A stretch of DNA of 64,000 bases from Corynebacterium flavescens (GCF_008693105.1 NZ_VXKK01000009.1:1-64000); one strand, 5' to 3'. Shown: positions 8,431-17,796, counted from the first letter of the stretch. Notes: a model not told the origin generated them from the letters alone. A program made the numbers and translations.

Positions 8431-9945
8431 CTAGTTTGAAGGACGGCGCAGAACACGCAGGTTTTCCCACGTCAGGGCAATGATGAAGGTAACGCTCAGC
8501 GTTAGGGCGATTGTCATACGAGGTACAGTGTGCGCGGTGTCGGGCCAGGCAGAGGGGGCGAAGATCCACAATGCGGAATCCGCGAGCACGTCCCCGCCGA
8601 TGGTCGCCGAAACGACGGCGAGGATGATGGTCACTATTAGCGCAGGCGGATTCCCCAGGCGCAGAACTAAGAGTAAGGAGAGCAAGAAGAGCGCGCAGCC
8701 GACGGTGATGTACAAGATTAGTCGCCGCAATTCCTCGTCGAGCGGGGCGCCGCCCGCCAAGCCTAGGAGGAAGGCGAGGAGGCTAAGGCCGGCGATGCAG
8801 AGCGCGGAGCAGCCAAGGATAGCCCTGGGGCAGTGGAAATTCTCCGTGAGCATGAGCGGCCAGGCGTCGCGCAACGTGGGCCAGAACAGGACGGGTAAGA
8901 GACCCGTGCCCACGGGCAGGATCAGAAACACGAAGAGCGCATGGACATAGGAACCCGGGTAGACGGTTGCGGTGAGGGCAAGCGCTAGAACAGAAAGCGC
9001 CAGGCAGGAGATCAACGCCGGGGTTAAGATGACGCGGCTTATCGCGGCCGTGATGCGAAGGCTGCCGGGTGTGCGGCCGCGAAGAGCGGGTTCCAGGCCC
9101 TCGGAGCTTCCGAGATCGAAGCCGCTGAGCGCGGCGTCAGCATGTGGGCGAGGTACAGTCTTGCCGCGCGCGAATGACAGGAGTGGGTGCACCCGCAGCC
9201 GCAGTCTATCGGGAATGAGGACGGCCGCAGCGATGCCGAGAGAGGCCAGTGCCAGGCACAATAGCAGGGCCGTCCAGGGATCTTCCGCAGCTAGGGCTGA
9301 GCCGGGCTCGAGGGGCGTGGCGTTTTGATGGATGCGAGCTACTGGAAGCACTAGGCGTAGCGGCCAGGCCATCGGCCACAACCACCACGTCCTGCCCTCG
9401 ACTACCGAGGGCAGGATCCCAATGAACTGCCAGGCTACGAAGACGACCAGCGTCGTGATGAGATTTGTCACCCGTGCTAGTGCCGAGGCGAGCCCGGCGA
9501 TTCCCAGGCAGCCGACGAAGGCTAGCAGGCCCAGCCATAGTATGCGCAAGCTCCCAATTCTGCCCGTCAGCACGCTGGCCAGCCAGGTTCCGCCGAAGTT
9601 GAGAAAGTGGAAAGCCGCCAGGGATAACACGACGACGAGCAGGCGGGCGATGTGCTGAACCTTCTCATTGATGGGAAGCCATGCTGCTCCGCCATAGTTG
9701 GCGGCCTTCTCCCTGGCTTCTGCGGAGGCCGCGAATACCGCTATCAGCGGTGCTGCCATGCCGGTGAGGTAGAGCGCCTGCCAATATAAGAGCGCGGTCG
9801 CATCCCCGGTGGAGAAGCTAAATCGAGAGAAGTTGAAGGTCATCAATACGAGGGGCAGCGCGAAGAGCGGGAGCCACTGTAGGGCGGTACCGCGCGCTGA
9901 GAGTAGTTCGGCGGGGAGATAACGGCAAGCGAAATGTTTAAGCAT
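8431..9945 (-). CDS. ABC transporter permease (ABC-2 type exporter)
   Basis: A 504-residue integral membrane protein with roughly 10-12 hydrophobic segments, the membrane part of the exporter whose ATPase is encoded just upstream. I start it at MLKHFACRY (9945): this overlaps the ATPase stop by 8 nt, whereas the longer open frame would overlap the ATPase by 120 nt with unlikely Ser/Arg-rich sequence. Gene order (kinase, regulator, ATPase, permease) resembles modules that sense and expel antimicrobial peptides or toxic compounds. Substrate unknown. Confidence 0.75.
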   Translation of the reverse strand: MLKHFACRYLPAELLSARGTALQWLPLFALPLVLMTFNFSRFSFSTGDATALLYWQALYLTGMAAPLIAVFAASAEAREKAANYGGAAWLPINEKVQHIARLLVVVLSLAAFHFLNFGGTWLASVLTGRIGSLRILWLGLLAFVGCLGIAGLASALARVTNLITTLVVFVAWQFIGILPSVVEGRTWWLWPMAWPLRLVLPVARIHQNATPLEPGSALAAEDPWTALLLCLALASLGIAAAVLIPDRLRLRVHPLLSFARGKTVPRPHADAALSGFDLGSSEGLEPALRGRTPGSLRITAAISRVILTPALISCLALSVLALALTATVYPGSYVHALFVFLILPVGTGLLPVLFWPTLRDAWPLMLTENFHCPRAILGCSALCIAGLSLLAFLLGLAGGAPLDEELRRLILYITVGCALFLLSLLLVLRLGNPPALIVTIILAVVSATIGGDVLADSALWIFAPSAWPDTAHTVPRMTIALTLSVTFIIALTWENLRVLRRPSN

Positions 9946-10648
9946 GTTGAGCACCAGTGGTGAGGCGGAAGAACTCCTCCTCCAGGTTGCCGCTCGGCGC
10001 GAGCTCGTTGAGTGGGCCCGAATAAGCGACGCGGGAATCTGAGATGATGGTGACATCATCGGCCAGGTGCATCACCTCACCGAGTTGGTGCGAGGAGACC
10101 AAGACCGTTGCACCGCGGGCTGCCCAGTCCCGCAGCAGATGGCGAAGATCGCTAATGCCCTGCGGATCTAGCCCATTTTGCGGCTCGTCGAGGACGAGGA
10201 TTTGTGGGTTGCCCAACATCGCTTGCGCCAATGCCAGGCGGGCTTTCATGCCGGTGGAAAAACTCTTGGCCTTCTTCTTGCCAGTGTCCTGCAGTCCGAC
10301 GATGGCAAGAGTCCTATCTGCCTCGGTGGCAGGCAGCCCCAAGAGCTTGGTGTGGACGAGCAGATTGTTGCGGGCACTGAGGTGGCCGTAGAACGCCGGG
10401 CCGTTGATCGAGGCGCCGATATTGCGCAGATCCACGCGACTAAAAGGGTGGCCGTCGATTGCTACCTTGCCCGAGTCGGCCGGGAGCAGGCCTAAGAGGA
10501 TGGAGAGCAGAGTGGATTTGCCCGCGCCGTTGCGTCCCAGAAGGGCGTGGACGCGGGCGGGGGAGACTTTAAAACTGATTCGGTCGAGGACCTGGTGTTC
10601 CCCAAAGCACTTGGAAACGGCCTCAAATTCGATCTTCGGTGTGTCCAT
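9938..10648 (-). CDS. ABC transporter ATP-binding protein
   Basis: A 236-residue ATPase that powers the adjacent permease. It has Walker A (GRNGAGKST, about 38-46), a signature segment FSTGMKARLALAQAM and Walker B with catalytic Glu (ILVLDEPQNGLDP). The signature reads STGMK rather than the classic LSGGQ, which is usual in the CcmA/bacitracin-type (DrrA-like) exporter subgroup. It lies 70 bp downstream of the response-regulator gene and overlaps the permease by 8 nt. Confidence 0.88.
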   Translation of the reverse strand: MDTPKIEFEAVSKCFGEHQVLDRISFKVSPARVHALLGRNGAGKSTLLSILLGLLPADSGKVAIDGHPFSRVDLRNIGASINGPAFYGHLSARNNLLVHTKLLGLPATEADRTLAIVGLQDTGKKKAKSFSTGMKARLALAQAMLGNPQILVLDEPQNGLDPQGISDLRHLLRDWAARGATVLVSSHQLGEVMHLADDVTIISDSRVAYSGPLNELAPSGNLEEEFFRLTTGAQHA

Positions 10649-10713
10649 GCTTTAATCCTGGCCCCGGAACGCTAGGGGAGGGATCCGCCTGGAAAAGGAA
10701 ATGTCTGCGGGGA

Positions 10714-10735
10714 GCCTCCTACTGCGGTAGGAGGC
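10714..10735 (-). terminator. Intercistronic hairpin at the 3' end of the response regulator gene
   Basis: Nine-base perfect arms GCCTCCTAC and GTAGGAGGC around a 4-nt loop overlap the last codons and stop of the response-regulator gene. There is no T-run, so it may trim or protect mRNA, or partly terminate, and so lower expression of the exporter relative to the two-component genes. Confidence 0.45.
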
Positions 10736-11381
10736 CGGCTCTATGCGTGATGAGCACCAGCGCGACGCGATCGCGGGCGTGGAGTTTCGATAGCAGCGCG
10801 GAAATATGAGTCTTGACCGTCGTCTCAGCGATGCACAGACGCTGCGCGATCTCCCGGTTGCTGGCGCCGGAGGCAATGGCGAGCAGCACTTCTCGCTCGC
10901 GCGGCGTGAGCAACGCCAGGCCCTGTTCCTGCTCGGGCGAGAGTGATTTCTTGTGGCTTAGGGAGGCGCGATAGGCCGAGATGATCGGCTCGGTTACTGC
11001 GCTGGCCAGCACGGACTCGCCCGCGTGTACCGCGCGGATGGCCCCGATGAGCTCCTCCGGCTCGGCATCCTTGAGTAAGAAGCCATGAGCGCCGGCCTGC
11101 AAGGCAGCCGATACATATTCCTCGTCGCCGAAGGTGGTGAGCATGATGACCTTGATGTTTGGTTTTCGCGCGAGGATGGCTTGGGCGGCGGCGATGCCGT
11201 CCATGCCGGGCATGCGGATATCGATGACGGCGACGTCGATTAGGCTTTCCAAAGCGCTCGCGATCGCCGAGGCGCCGTCGGATGCCGTGGTCTTGACCTC
11301 GATATCCTCCGCCGAGTTGAGGATGGTGGATAAGGCCGATACCAGCAGCGTTTGATCGTCGGCGATGAGGACCCTAATCAT
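10719..11381 (-). CDS. NarL/LuxR-family response regulator
   Basis: A 220-residue regulator: receiver domain (1-120) with acidic pocket D8/D9, phospho-acceptor D54 (VAVIDIRMPGMDG) and K in the FLLKDA loop, then a LuxR-type helix-turn-helix (LTPREREVLLAIASGASNRE to TTVKTHISALLSKL). Its start overlaps the kinase stop as ATGA, so the pair is translationally coupled. It probably controls the exporter genes directly downstream. Confidence 0.9.
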   Translation of the reverse strand: MIRVLIADDQTLLVSALSTILNSAEDIEVKTTASDGASAIASALESLIDVAVIDIRMPGMDGIAAAQAILARKPNIKVIMLTTFGDEEYVSAALQAGAHGFLLKDAEPEELIGAIRAVHAGESVLASAVTEPIISAYRASLSHKKSLSPEQEQGLALLTPREREVLLAIASGASNREIAQRLCIAETTVKTHISALLSKLHARDRVALVLITHRAGLLPQ

Positions 11382-12580
11382 GATTCGCTCCTGGTCGGTA
11401 GCTCGACGCGGAGCAGGAAATGTTGCGCATCCCCGCAGGATTCGAGACTCCCGCCGAGCACCTCGGCGCGCTCCTTGAGCCCGATGATCCCGGTTCCCGT
11501 TCCCTCCCTGGCGGGGCCAACTGCTGCCACGAGCGCATCCTCTCGCTCCCTGTCCTCAGCCAGGGCCTGCCAGGATTCGACGCGGAGCTGGACGGTGGCA
11601 TCGATCTGCACCGAGACAATGACTCTGGAACCCGGGCCTTGATGGCGCAAAACGTTGGTCAGGGCCTCGGAGATGATGCGTGTAAGCGCTAGCTGCAACA
11701 CCGCAGGGAGGTGATAAGCCGCAGGATTGAGATCTTCTTCGATTGAGAGTCCGGCGTTGCGGAAGCCGCTCAGTAGCGCTTCGAGATCGTGGAGTTGATG
11801 GGTAGGTTGTCTGCTCTCTGATTGTGGGGAGCGTAAGGTATGCACAATTCGCCGTAGCTCCTTCAGAGCTTCGGCGGAGGTGCCTTTGATGCTTTCTAGT
11901 GCGGCCGATGCCGCGCCGGGATCCTTGTCCGCGGCAATGAGCGCCGCGCTGGCTTGCACCTTAATCAGGGTCAGGGAGTGAGCTAAGACGTCGTGCAACT
12001 CCCTGGATATCAGCAGCCGCTCCTCCTCTTGGGCAGCAAGCAGGCCGCTGAGGCGTTCCTTTTCTCGCGCACGGCGCTCCTGTGCCTGTCCGCGCAGCCG
12101 AGTCGCGGCGAGATAGGCGGATACCAGGATCAGCCAATGAAAGGATAAGCCGAAGAGCCAGGGCTTTCCGGTGGTATAGGATAGCGTCAGGTTATCCTCG
12201 AGCGCCCACATCGCCGGCGAAATTACCGAGGCCACCATGGTCAACCCGAGGATGGAACGGGGAATGCGGCGATCCGGGCAGTATCGAGCGTTGGAGAATA
12301 CCGCCATTGGGGCCGCGAGAAGCCAGGGTGTGATACCTGTGGAGTAAGGCAGTCCCCACAGCCACGTCGCAGACCATCCAGCGAGGCAGAGCAGCAGCCC
12401 TGTCGCGCTAAAGACCGGTCGCGAGCGCCAGAACCAGCAAAAGGGCACAAAGCACCACGCAAGGATGGCCTGGGTGGTGGCTATGCCTGTCGGGATATCG
12501 CCGGGGGAAAGGCTGTAGAAAATGGCTAGGATGGTGGCCACAATGGCGAGGATTTTATCGCCGAGTTTTGCGGAGCTCAT
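11378..12580 (-). CDS. Sensor histidine kinase (HisKA_3 type)
   Basis: A 400-residue membrane kinase. The first 160 residues hold about five hydrophobic segments with short loops and no large outer domain, followed by a coiled region, the dimerisation box with phospho-acceptor H196 (ISRELHDVLAHSL) and an ATPase domain ending with GTGIIGLKERAEVLGG. I chose ATG 12580 because TAGGAT lies 7 nt upstream (leaderless); a longer frame to 12841 would overlap the divergent CHY gene. A membrane-buried sensor next to an ABC exporter suggests sensing of envelope stress or the exported compound (inference). Confidence 0.85.
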   Translation of the reverse strand: MSSAKLGDKILAIVATILAIFYSLSPGDIPTGIATTQAILAWCFVPFCWFWRSRPVFSATGLLLCLAGWSATWLWGLPYSTGITPWLLAAPMAVFSNARYCPDRRIPRSILGLTMVASVISPAMWALEDNLTLSYTTGKPWLFGLSFHWLILVSAYLAATRLRGQAQERRAREKERLSGLLAAQEEERLLISRELHDVLAHSLTLIKVQASAALIAADKDPGAASAALESIKGTSAEALKELRRIVHTLRSPQSESRQPTHQLHDLEALLSGFRNAGLSIEEDLNPAAYHLPAVLQLALTRIISEALTNVLRHQGPGSRVIVSVQIDATVQLRVESWQALAEDREREDALVAAVGPAREGTGTGIIGLKERAEVLGGSLESCGDAQHFLLRVELPTRSES

Positions 12581-12652
12581 GGCCGCCATCCTATTCCCTG
12601 CCAGTCGGGCTGCTGAGCAAGCGCATGCCAAGCAGGATGCGAGAGGATCGAT

Positions 12653-13021
12653 GTGAACGATAAACAAGGCGCCACCGCCGCCGAGAGCGTGGGCTCTACC
12701 GTCGACGTCATCGTTGGAGCCATCGACGGTGAAGGCCGCTGCGCGCATTGGCATGCTGCGGTGGATGTGGTGGCGAACAGGTGCGCCACCTGCAATAAGT
12801 GGTTCGCGTGCTCGTTGTGTCACGCGGAGATAGCTGATCATCCCTTCGGCCCTATGCCGCTAGACGTTCCTGCCGCGATGTGCGGAGCCTGCGGACACAC
12901 CATGAACTATCACGAGTATTCTGCTGCCACCTCCCGCTTGGCCCGCCCAGCCTGCCCCGCCTGTGGGCACGGATTCAATCCTGGCTGTGGGCTGCACGCC
13001 GGCATCTACTTTGAGCTCTAG
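12653..13021 (+). CDS. CHY zinc-finger protein
   Basis: A 122-residue protein matching the CHY zinc-finger family: CAHWHAAVDVVANRC, CATCNKWFACSLCH, CGACGHTMNYHEY and CPACGHGFNPGC supply Cys and His for several zinc sites. Bacterial members are small stand-alone metal-binding proteins of unclear role. The start is GTG with GAGG 6 nt upstream. It is divergent from the sensor kinase with only 72 bp between starts. Confidence 0.8.
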   Translation: MNDKQGATAAESVGSTVDVIVGAIDGEGRCAHWHAAVDVVANRCATCNKWFACSLCHAEIADHPFGPMPLDVPAAMCGACGHTMNYHEYSAATSRLARPACPACGHGFNPGCGLHAGIYFEL

Positions 13022-13039
13022 ATCTGTTCCGCGTGTGGC

Positions 13040-14341
13040 TTAGGCGGAAAGGAAGCGGTGCACCAGGCTGTCGTAGCCGCGCACGGTGAGCTCGAGGTCC
13101 TCGAGGTAGAGGTGCTCGTCGTGGCTGTGTAGCTGCGAATTGGCGCTGGCCATATCGCGGTTAGCGGCGTGGAGGGCAAAGCCATAGGCGTTGCCACCCA
13201 GCCGGCGGGCAAAACGCAGATCGGAGCCGCCGGTGGCTAGGACGGGGAGGACATCCTTGTCGGGGAAGAATTCCTTGGCGGTGGCTTCGATGGCATGCCA
13301 CAGGGCGGTATCGGTGGAGGATTGGGTGGCGTCCTCAGTGATGAGGTGCTCGATCTCCACCTCATCGGCGAGATCACCTAAAGCTGTGCGCAGGAAATCA
13401 TCGAGGTCATCCTGGGTTTGACCAGGGAAGGGGCGAATGTCCATCTCGAGGTAAGCATGGGAGGGAAGCACGTTGATGGCGTTGCCGGCACGCAGGACCG
13501 TCTCCGCGATGGTGGTGTGGCTAAAGGCATGGGCGTAGGCTGCCAGGGAGCCGAAGGCGCTGTAGTCCCCAGTGCCATCGATAAGCGCGGCCTCAGTGGC
13601 CGGATCGAAGCCGAAGGTGCGGACAAAACCTTCCCAGACCTCATTGGATACAGCCGGGGGCTCGGCGGCGGCGATGCGGCGGGCCACCTCGCCTATCTTG
13701 ACGATGGCGAAGTCCTTCCCGTAGGGTGTGGAGCCGTGCCCGGCGTCGCCGTGGACGTGCAGGCGGCGCTGGCCAGCGCCCTTTTCCCCGACGTTGAAGG
13801 CGATTGCGCCCGGCAGGTGACTCCCGCCCGTCTCGGAGAGGCAGTTCTTCCAAGAGAAGGCGTCAGGGTGGTTCTCCACGAGCCACTTGCCGCCGAGTCC
13901 GCCGCGCGCCTCCTCATCGGCCATGCCCACAAAGGTCAGCTCGCCGCCGGGGTTACCCTCCTGGGCCACCTTCTTGGTCACTGCGGCCATTGAGGCGGTG
14001 ATAAAGAGCATGTCTACGGCGCCACGGCCGTAGATTTTTCCATCCTCAATGAGCGCCTCGAAGGGTGGTTTGCTCCACTTGGGGGCGTCGATAGGCACAA
14101 CATCCGTGTGGCCGAGCAATGTCAGTGGCTCCTTGGAGGGATCCCCGGGGACGGTAAAGGCGATGGAGACGCGGGTGGGGTGGGATTCGAAGCGCTGGAT
14201 CTTGACTGGGGTATCGGCGAAGAAGCGCTCGAGGGTGTCGGCGTTGCGGACCTCGTTGCCCGAGTCGGGGGTGAGATCATTGACGCAGGCATTGCGGATG
14301 AGTTCCTGCAGGAGTTCTAGGGTTTCTTCATAAAGGTTCAT
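13040..14341 (-). CDS. M20 family metallopeptidase (dipeptidase-like)
   Basis: A 433-residue zinc peptidase, probably cytoplasmic, cleaving short peptides or acyl-amino acids. The metal-binding pattern of the ArgE/DapE/CPG2 clan is visible: H and D in LLGHTDVVPID, the bridging D in GRGAVDM, the catalytic EE in GMADEEARG, and the C-terminal H in LHSHDEHLY. The dimerisation (lid) domain is inserted at about 200-310. It is divergent from bioB; the intervening 66 bp hold the BioQ-type operator. Confidence 0.85.
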   Translation of the reverse strand: MNLYEETLELLQELIRNACVNDLTPDSGNEVRNADTLERFFADTPVKIQRFESHPTRVSIAFTVPGDPSKEPLTLLGHTDVVPIDAPKWSKPPFEALIEDGKIYGRGAVDMLFITASMAAVTKKVAQEGNPGGELTFVGMADEEARGGLGGKWLVENHPDAFSWKNCLSETGGSHLPGAIAFNVGEKGAGQRRLHVHGDAGHGSTPYGKDFAIVKIGEVARRIAAAEPPAVSNEVWEGFVRTFGFDPATEAALIDGTGDYSAFGSLAAYAHAFSHTTIAETVLRAGNAINVLPSHAYLEMDIRPFPGQTQDDLDDFLRTALGDLADEVEIEHLITEDATQSSTDTALWHAIEATAKEFFPDKDVLPVLATGGSDLRFARRLGGNAYGFALHAANRDMASANSQLHSHDEHLYLEDLELTVRGYDSLVHRFLSA

Positions 14342-14391
14342 GGTGGCTAAGGGTAATACTCTTGGCGGATATGCGAGCCTTTAACCAAACC

Positions 14392-14404
14392 TGAACGTCG
14401 TTCA
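14392..14404. promoter_or_regulatory. BioQ-type operator in front of bioB
   Basis: TGAACGTCGTTCA is a perfect 13-bp palindrome (TGAAC-N3-GTTCA), matching the site of the TetR-family biotin repressor BioQ in mycobacteria and corynebacteria. It lies just before the TATGGT -10 hexamer (14407-14412), so a bound repressor would block transcription. Confidence 0.8.
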
Positions 14405-14419
14405 AGTATGGTGCTTTTC

Positions 14420-15400
14420 ATGAGCATTATAGATATCGCCCGGACCAAGACCCTCGAGCAGGGCATCGGCCTCAACGAGGAAGAGATCCTCCAGGTGCTG
14501 CGTGTGCCCGATGAGCAGCTAGAGGGAATCGCCGACGTTGCCCACCAAACTCGTCTCAAGTGGTGCGGCCCCGATGTCTCGGTGGAGGGAATCATCTCCA
14601 TCAAGACCGGCGGCTGCCCGGAAGATTGCCACTTCTGTTCCCAATCCGGTCTCTTCCAATCCCCGGTCCGCGCCGTGCGCCTCAACATCGCCGAGCTAGT
14701 CGAGGCGGCGCAGAAGACCGCCAAGACTGGCGCCACCGAGTTCTGCATCGTCGCCGCCGTGAAGTCCCCCGATGATAACCTCCTTGACCAGGTGGGTGAG
14801 GCCATTGCCGCCATCAACGATGCGGTAGACATCGAGATCTCCTGTTCCCTGGGCACGCTCACCCGCGAGCAGGCGCAGCGCCTCAAAGACATGGGTGCCC
14901 AGCGCTACAACCACAACCTGGAGACCTCCCGCTCCTTCTTCCCTAACGTTGTGACCACCCACAGCTGGGAGGAGCGCAAGGACACCCTCGACCACGTCCG
15001 CGCCGTGGGCATGGAGGTCTGCTGCGGCGGCATCATCGGCATGGGTGAATCCGTGGAGCAGCGCGCCGAATTCGCCGCACAGCTCGCGGAAATTGACCCC
15101 TGTGAGGTGCCGATGAACTTCCTCGACCCGCGGCCTGGCACCCCCTTCGCGGATCGTCCCTTGGTTCCCCTCGGCGAGGGGCTGCGCGCCGTGGCGGCCT
15201 TCCGCTTGGCGATGCCGCGTACCACCCTGCGCTTCGCCGGCGGCCGAGAACTCTCCCTCGGTGACGACGGAACGGAAAAGGGCCTGCTCGGTGGCATCAA
15301 CGCCATCATCGCCGGCAACTACCTGACCACCCTGGGCCGCCAGATTGAAAAGGACGTCGACATGCTGGGGCGCATCGATCTGCCGATCAAGGCGCTCTAA
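14420..15400 (+). CDS. bioB: Biotin synthase BioB
   Basis: A radical-SAM enzyme that inserts sulfur into dethiobiotin, the last step of biotin synthesis. The SAM cluster motif is C66-x3-C70-x2-C73 ([12 protein letters not shown]), followed by conserved segments such as YNHNLETS, the GGIIGMGE loop and [11 protein letters not shown] choose ATG 14420 over 14408 because TATGGT lies 7 nt before it and 14408 falls within that hexamer. It is controlled by the BioQ-type operator, and the stop codon overlaps the bsaP start (TAATG), which gives translational coupling. Confidence 0.95.
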   Translation: MSIIDIARTKTLEQGIGLNEEEILQVLRVPDEQLEGIADVAHQTRLKWCGPDVSVEGIISIKTGGCPEDCHFCSQSGLFQSPVRAVRLNIAELVEAAQKTAKTGATEFCIVAAVKSPDDNLLDQVGEAIAAINDAVDIEISCSLGTLTREQAQRLKDMGAQRYNHNLETSRSFFPNVVTTHSWEERKDTLDHVRAVGMEVCCGGIIGMGESVEQRAEFAAQLAEIDPCEVPMNFLDPRPGTPFADRPLVPLGEGLRAVAAFRLAMPRTTLRFAGGRELSLGDDGTEKGLLGGINAIIAGNYLTTLGRQIEKDVDMLGRIDLPIKAL

Positions 15401-15663
15401 TGCGCACGAGCTCATCCACCGAGCTGGCCGCCGCCGTCCTGGCGGGGGAGACCCCAATCTTCCACCCCAATACAGGCGAGCCCTTCGGGGAAGTCACGCA
15501 CCTGCACCCGGCGGCCGCCGCCGGTTTAGACGTGCCGCGCTACTGCCAGCTGTGCGGGCGGCGCATGATGGTTCAGGTGCGCCCCGATGGCTGGCTGGCG
15601 CAATGCTCTCGGCACGGTGAACTCGATTCCGAGTGGCTCTATGAGGAGAAACTGCCGGACTAG
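15400..15663 (+). CDS. bsaP: Biotin synthase auxiliary protein BsaP
   Basis: An 87-residue protein matching the small partner of actinobacterial biotin synthases (Rv1590-like). Family features are the N-terminal HPNTGEP segment and a Cys-rich core, C49-x2-C52 and C69 with H72 nearby, which can hold an Fe-S cluster. The known role is to support BioB turnover, probably through cluster or sulfur supply. Its start overlaps the bioB stop by one base, which matches an obligate partnership. Confidence 0.88.
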   Translation: MRTSSSTELAAAVLAGETPIFHPNTGEPFGEVTHLHPAAAAGLDVPRYCQLCGRRMMVQVRPDGWLAQCSRHGELDSEWLYEEKLPD

Positions 15664-15695
15664 GGTTTCACCCCAGCGTGATTAGACTGGGGGAC

Positions 15696-16628
15696 ATGGT
15701 TTTCGAGGATGCGGCAGTAGATCATGCCCACCAATCCGCGCTGCGTTCGATCGCGCGCGTAGTTAAAGAGACTGCCCCGCACACCCCCAGCGCGCAGGCC
15801 TTGCAGGAAGTGACCCAGCAACTGCGCCGCGGCGGGGTCATGGTGCTCACCGGGGCAGGCATCTCGACCGATTCTGGGGTTCCCGATTACCGCGGCCCCA
15901 ACGGTAGCCTCAGCAGGCACCGCCCGATGACCTACCAGGAATTTCTCCACGATCCGGCGGCCTCGCACCGCTACTGGGCGCGCAGCTTCCTGGGCTGGCG
16001 GGTCATGCGGCAGGCGCGTCCCAACCGTAGCCACTTCGCCCTCGTTGAGCTGGAGCGCGCCGGGCTAATAAGCGGTGTGGTTACCCAAAACGTCGACGGC
16101 CTGCATAAACAAGCCCGAACGCGCAATCTTATCGCTGTCCACGGTGACATGGAGGAAATCGTTTGCCTCAACTGCGGCTACCGCGAGGAGCGCGGTTTAT
16201 TCGACGCGCGGCTTGCGGCGGCGAATCCCGGCTACGCCGACAGCGTCATCGTGGCCTCCCAAGAGGTTAATCCAGACGGCGATGTCACGCTCAGTGCCGC
16301 TGACGTCGCCCGCTTCAACATGGTGGGCTGTAGGAATTGCGGCTCGGTATTGCTCAAGCCCAACGTGGTCTACTTCGGCGAATCGGTCCCAGCCCCCGTG
16401 AAACAGGCCGCCGACAAGCTCCTGGAGGACTCGGACTCGCTGCTCGTGGCCGGTTCTTCCCTGGCCGTGATGAGTGGCCTGCGCTTCCTTCTCAATGCCC
16501 GCAAGGCCGGCAAGCGGGTGTCCGTCATCAACGGTGGCCCGGGCCGCGGCGATGACCGCGTCGATACCTTGTGGCGCACGCAGCTGGGCCCGGCTTTCGA
16601 CGCCATTATTGATGAGTTGAGGCTTTAG
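15696..16628 (+). CDS. Class II sirtuin, NAD-dependent protein deacylase
   Basis: A 310-residue SIR2-fold enzyme removing acyl groups from lysine with NAD. NAD-binding GAGISTDSGVPDYRG, TQNVDGLH, the catalytic His in VHGDMEE, and the zinc Cys pairs CLNCG and CRNCG are present. The STDSGVPDYRG variant is typical of class II (SIRT4-like) sirtuins, and a long insert (about 170-215) separates the zinc Cys pairs. The start is ATG 15696, 7 nt after TAGACT; the GTG 15678 alternative lies upstream of that promoter element. A second, CobB-type sirtuin lies at 28644-29396. Confidence 0.9.
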   Translation: MVFEDAAVDHAHQSALRSIARVVKETAPHTPSAQALQEVTQQLRRGGVMVLTGAGISTDSGVPDYRGPNGSLSRHRPMTYQEFLHDPAASHRYWARSFLGWRVMRQARPNRSHFALVELERAGLISGVVTQNVDGLHKQARTRNLIAVHGDMEEIVCLNCGYREERGLFDARLAAANPGYADSVIVASQEVNPDGDVTLSAADVARFNMVGCRNCGSVLLKPNVVYFGESVPAPVKQAADKLLEDSDSLLVAGSSLAVMSGLRFLLNARKAGKRVSVINGGPGRGDDRVDTLWRTQLGPAFDAIIDELRL

Positions 16629-16652
16629 GGTTGCGCTGTTATGTCCAGGGAG

Positions 16653-17711
16653 TTAGTTGATCTGCTCGAGCAGCGTGCGCACGATGGCATGTACCCGCTT
16701 GTCCATGGGCATGTCTTCGTGCAAGACCACTGCTCGGCGGTCGAAGTCCTGGACGTAGATATTGCGTACCGTGCCTTCGGGCGCATGGCGTGGATCAAGA
16801 AAGCAGGTCTCAGGGGGCACGACCACGGCATCGCTGCGGGTTGCTATGCAGGTATAGCTCACGCCTGGTTCCAAGTCTCCGTCCCGGTTGACTGCGAGCA
16901 GGGTCTCGCTGCCGACAATCTGCTCCATTCCAGCCGGGCCGAACCAGCTGTCGATGATCGAGCGCATCACCGATTCTTGGCGTGGTCCTCGCACGAGCCG
17001 GCTGGCGATGCCGCCTTGGGTGGTCCCGTGGTTCGGGGAGCTGATGCAGATAAGGTGGCGCACGTGATCCGCACCGCCGTCTATGCGCATCCAATAGCGA
17101 GCCAGCAGGCCACCTTGGGAGTGGCCGATGAGAATCGCTTTCTCGGCGCCAGTGACCTCAAGTACCGCCTCGATATAAGCGCCGAGCTGCTGCGAAGATT
17201 GCGGGAGGGGTTGCGTGGCACGGTTGCCGTAGTCAGGGGCGAAGACCGCCCAGCCATCGGCGCGAAGCTGGATGCCGAGAATCTCCCAGATCCCCTTGGT
17301 ATCGCAGGTTCCGTGGATCAAGATGACCGGCCATGGGCGCTCCTTGCTGGGGCGGGCTGCCCAATCATCCTCGAAGATGCCGCGCGGTTTGAAGCGCGCG
17401 CCTAGGGGGAGGCTCGCCGCCGTGGCTATTCCGAGGGCTGCCTCACCAGGGGTTTCGTCACTATTCTGGTGGAGGAGATCCCCAAAGCCACGCCGCTCTT
17501 GCCGCAGCCGGCCAGCGATTTCGGCGGCCACATCCTCGCGGAGGCGACTCGGCGGCGCCGGGGAGACTATGCCGATGCGCGGGGAATCAACTGCCGGGGG
17601 AGCAGTTACTTCCGTGTCGTTGGAAGCATCTTCGCTGGGGTCGGCGCGCCAAAATCGGCCCAGTTGTTCGGAGATAGTGGCGCGGAGTTCCGCGATCGGA
17701 TCAGTTGGCAT
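16653..17711 (-). CDS. Lipase-like alpha/beta hydrolase
   Basis: A 352-residue esterase/lipase family protein. After about 130 variable residues comes the hydrolase core: oxyanion segment VILIHGTCDTKG, nucleophile elbow GHSQGG, and late Asp and His candidates (DAVVVP, VLHEDMPMDKRVHAI). No clear signal peptide. ATG 17711 is chosen because TAGGAT lies 7 nt upstream. It resembles the short triacylglycerol-lipase/EstA group; substrate is unknown. Confidence 0.75.
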   Translation of the reverse strand: MPTDPIAELRATISEQLGRFWRADPSEDASNDTEVTAPPAVDSPRIGIVSPAPPSRLREDVAAEIAGRLRQERRGFGDLLHQNSDETPGEAALGIATAASLPLGARFKPRGIFEDDWAARPSKERPWPVILIHGTCDTKGIWEILGIQLRADGWAVFAPDYGNRATQPLPQSSQQLGAYIEAVLEVTGAEKAILIGHSQGGLLARYWMRIDGGADHVRHLICISSPNHGTTQGGIASRLVRGPRQESVMRSIIDSWFGPAGMEQIVGSETLLAVNRDGDLEPGVSYTCIATRSDAVVVPPETCFLDPRHAPEGTVRNIYVQDFDRRAVVLHEDMPMDKRVHAIVRTLLEQIN

Positions 17712-17796
17712 CGCCGCCATCCTACCTGTTGTTGCTGCTAGGTGCCTGTTGTGGGATCTTTTTTAAAGCAAGATTAAAAAAGATTGGCCCGAGGGG

